This document shows positions 39,015 to 40,810 of a stretch of 40,810 bases of DNA, in pieces. Numbering within the stretch: position 1 is the first letter of the stretch; each line of letters starts with the position of its first letter. The stretch comes from Paenibacillus ehimensis NBRC 15659 (lineage in GTDB: Bacteria > Bacillota > Bacilli > Paenibacillales > NBRC-103111): assembly GCF_004000785.1 (NCBI RefSeq), contig NZ_BILX01000061.1:1-40810 (forward strand), given 5' to 3'. The position numbers were made by a program, and so were the translations under genes. Under the pieces are notes generated by a model that saw only the letters and a program-made list of their open reading frames with translations, had not been told where the DNA came from and did no database searches.

Positions 39015-40067
39015 TTATCGCCGTTTTATGATTTTGCTCATCCCCAGGCGTGATAACGGCGTATATTGTGCATGCTGAATGCGCACACTTTCATCATCCA
39101 TCTGAATGTATTTCCGCGTTGTCGCGATATCTGCATGACCAACGATTCGTTGTAGCGTGAATATGTCTCCGCCGTTCAAAAGGTACATCTTACAAAAATA
39201 GTGCCTAAAAGTGTGTGGACTTACACGTACTTGATCCTCAATGCCAGCTTTCGCACCATACTGTTGCAGACGTTTCCGGAAATGATCGGCTTTTAGCGGT
39301 TCTCCATAATTGCTGACAAATATATGGTGTGTATCAAAATATGCTTTGTTTTCATTCACAAGGTCAAAAACGTGACGCATTACTTCAGAAGATATCGGTA
39401 CAATACGCGGCTTCCGATTCTTATTCATAGCAGCCGGCAGGTGGACGCAGCGGCCCTTGACATCAATATGTTCGGTCGTCAGACGTAGTGCTTCGTTAAT
39501 TCGAAGTCCTGTATCCGCCAGTAACATCATTAGAACTTTGTCGCGGTAACCAGCGTAAGAACGGGTGTCAGGCATGGAAAGAAGCAGGCGCAGTTGTTCG
39601 TCTGTAAACGCGCCTATCTCATCATCATCTTTTTTGGGCGGTTTTAGATTCAGAATCGGATTTATATCGATCATTTGCTCCTTAGCCCAAAAATTAAACA
39701 TTGTCTTCAATGTCCTTAAACGGATCGCTACCGTCGTAGGCGATAATGTTTCGCCCTCTAGTCTTCTATTGTCCACCCCGTCATACTTTGTCCGACCGTT
39801 GGACATATAAATTAGATACTCGCGCAATACCGTCTGGGTTATTTCTCCCAAAGTGATGTTATCGTATGATTCCGATAGCCAATCACGGAAGTAACGCCAA
39901 TGCGACTGGTAATCCGCTAATGTTCTTTCCCGCATCCCCTCCGCTTTCTTAACGCTGAAAAACAATTCAAACGCTGTATCGAGCGGATAATGAGACTTTG
40001 ACTTCATAGGCGCCCGGTTATTTCCACGTATGACCGGTTTACCCGCGCGCGGATCATGTGCTCCCAT
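39015..40067 (-). CDS. int: Tyrosine-type site-specific integrase
   Basis: A 350-residue recombinase. An N-terminal SAM-like core-binding domain spans about residues 28-135; the catalytic domain spans about 150-345. Catalytic residues: Arg189 (TGLRINEA), the beta-strand Lys in NKNRKPRIVP, His285/Arg288 (HTFRH), His311 (GHADIATTRKY) and nucleophile Tyr320. All are present, so it should be active. The ATG at 40067 has GGAGG 9 bases upstream. It lies 163 bases from attR and reads away from the tRNA, as usual for tRNA-integrated elements. Confidence 0.96.
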   Translation of the reverse strand: MGAHDPRAGKPVIRGNNRAPMKSKSHYPLDTAFELFFSVKKAEGMRERTLADYQSHWRYFRDWLSESYDNITLGEITQTVLREYLIYMSNGRTKYDGVDNRRLEGETLSPTTVAIRLRTLKTMFNFWAKEQMIDINPILNLKPPKKDDDEIGAFTDEQLRLLLSMPDTRSYAGYRDKVLMMLLADTGLRINEALRLTTEHIDVKGRCVHLPAAMNKNRKPRIVPISSEVMRHVFDLVNENKAYFDTHHIFVSNYGEPLKADHFRKRLQQYGAKAGIEDQVRVSPHTFRHYFCKMYLLNGGDIFTLQRIVGHADIATTRKYIQMDDESVRIQHAQYTPLSRLGMSKIIKRR

Positions 40068-40072
40068 ACGAA

Positions 40073-40107
40073 AAAACCTCCTGCGATTTAATCCGCAAGA
40101 GGTTTCA
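40073..40107 (-). terminator. Hairpin/terminator overlapping the integrase ribosome binding site
   Basis: On the minus strand AACCTC-T-TGCG pairs with CGCA-G-GAGGTT, and six T residues follow at once. The right arm contains the AGGAGG of the integrase gene. It can both stop transcription arriving from the tRNA cluster and hide the integrase ribosome site. Confidence 0.7.
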
Positions 40108-40212
40108 TTTTACGTCAACGGCGTCCGGTCGACTGGGTTCGACGTTCTCCTGACGCAAAGTAAAGAGACCGTTGCCCTATCGTAATCCTGACCGTTCATT
40201 CAACGCCCGACA

Positions 40213-40226
40213 TACGGGCAATTACG
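40213..40226. repeat. 14-bp terminal inverted repeat (with 22522-22535)
   Basis: TACGGGCAATTACG at 40213-40226 is the exact reverse complement of CGTAATTGCCCGTA at 22522-22535. One lies 3 bases inside attR, the other 14 bases inside attL. Candidate integrase or excisionase arm sites. Confidence 0.75.
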
Positions 40227-40229
40227 TGC

Positions 40230-40308
<79 letters not shown>

Positions 40309-40315
40309 TTACACA

Positions 40316-40389
40316 TGGAGCGGGTGATGGGAATCGAACCCACGCTACCAGCTTGGAAGGCTGGAGTTCTACCATTGAACTACACCCGC
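40316..40389 (-). tRNA. tRNA-Gly (anticodon TCC)
   Basis: Cloverleaf with acceptor GCGGGTG/CACCCGC, anticodon loop CTTCCAA, and encoded CCA. Confidence 0.95.
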
Positions 40390-40403
40390 ACTAAAACGTT
40401 ATA

Positions 40404-40480
40404 TGGTCGGGACGACACGATTTGAACATGCGACCCCCTGGTCCCAAACCAGGTGCTCTACCAAGCTGAGCTACGTCCCG
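40404..40480 (-). tRNA. tRNA-Pro (anticodon TGG)
   Basis: Cloverleaf with acceptor CGGGACG/CGTCCCG, anticodon loop TTTGGGA, T loop GTTCAAATC and encoded CCA. Confidence 0.95.
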
Positions 40481-40487
40481 ATGTAAA

Positions 40488-40567
40488 TGCCGGTAGAGGG
40501 ACTCGAACCCCCACGGTTTCCCTCACGATTTTGAGTCGCGCGCGTCTGCCAATTCCGCCATACCGGC
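40488..40567 (-). tRNA. tRNA-Leu (anticodon CAA)
   Basis: Class II tRNA with acceptor GCCGGTA/TACCGGC, anticodon stem CGCGA/TCGTG with loop CTCAAAA, and a short variable arm. CCA is not encoded. Confidence 0.92.
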
Positions 40568-40577
40568 TTATCATAAA

Positions 40578-40652
40578 TGGAGCGGAAGACGGGATTCGAA
40601 CCCGCGACCCTCGCCTTGGCAAGGCGATGCTCTACCCCTGAGCCACTTCCGC
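40578..40652 (-). tRNA. tRNA-Gly (anticodon GCC), copy 1
   Basis: Cloverleaf with acceptor GCGGAAG/CTTCCGC, anticodon loop TTGCCAA, encoded CCA. Identical in sequence to the copy at 40715. Confidence 0.95.
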
Positions 40653-40714
40653 AAGCTATTTCTAGATTAAAACGAAAAAGAACAATTGTCAATCCGCATA
40701 AGCAAAAGTTGCGA

Positions 40715-40789
40715 TGGAGCGGAAGACGGGATTCGAACCCGCGACCCTCGCCTTGGCAAGGCGATGCTCTACCCCTGAGCCACTTCCGC
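40715..40789 (-). tRNA. tRNA-Gly (anticodon GCC), copy 2
   Basis: Same 75 bases as the copy at 40578-40652, separated by 62 AT-rich bases. The duplication raises dosage of this tRNA. The cluster probably continues beyond the window. Confidence 0.95.
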
Positions 40790-40810
40790 TCAATTTATTT
40801 TGTAAGAAGA

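Overview
The window looks like chromosome from a spore-forming, moderately GC-rich Firmicute, most likely Paenibacillus or a close relative. This is inferred from strong AGGAGG-type ribosome binding sites, a CotD-like coat protein, a polysaccharide deacetylase carrying a copper-amine-oxidase-type C-terminal domain, Bacillus-type Fur and LexA boxes, and the gene complement. No 16S or other species marker is present.

Positions 1-22460 are ordinary chromosome: a DUF58/MoxR pair (the DUF58 gene runs off the left edge), a secreted polysaccharide deacetylase, a Fur-controlled siderophore-binding lipoprotein, a 7-bladed lactonase, a Bcp peroxiredoxin, a secreted repeat protein behind a striking 13-bp operator array, a coat protein, a three-gene ABC-2 exporter operon, an LCP-family cell-wall ligase, a PhzF-family isomerase, a glutamate-1-semialdehyde aminotransferase, a large glutamate synthase subunit without its small subunit, a KduD/KDG kinase/KDPG aldolase operon (uronate and pectin breakdown products to pyruvate and glyceraldehyde-3-phosphate), and a GreA/GreB-domain protein.

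Positions 22461-40276 are a 17.8-kb integrated element bounded by a perfect 47-bp direct repeat of the 3' part of tRNA-Arg(TCT). The tRNA copy at the right end is intact. The integrase gene is at the right end and a small-terminase-like HTH gene at the left. From right to left the element carries: integrase; a 56-residue coiled-coil protein; AT-rich cargo (a DUF2321 zinc protein and a small ORF); an Xre-type switch with a divergent early operon of small genes; a LexA-type SOS box; a second divergent Xre switch; degenerate DNA; a DEAD-like ATPase and zinc-finger protein (candidate replication pair); and then one tightly packed leftward operon. That operon runs from a third Xre-type regulator through a cold-shock-domain protein and several unknowns to a complete tail tape-measure protein, a DUF2577 tail protein and the TerS-like protein. 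I found no capsid, portal, large terminase, other tail, or lysis gene.

The gene order (integrase, regulatory switch, replication, morphogenesis, TerS) matches phage-inducible chromosomal islands. However, the morphogenesis block is a tail-length determinant plus one baseplate-type protein rather than capsid-remodelling genes. The best reading is a phage satellite that may re-tail its helper; a shrunken prophage is the main alternative.

Positions 40235-40789 hold a leftward cluster of six tRNA genes (Gly-GCC twice, Leu, Pro, Gly-TCC, Arg). The element has been inserted between the last of these and what appears to be its original terminator.
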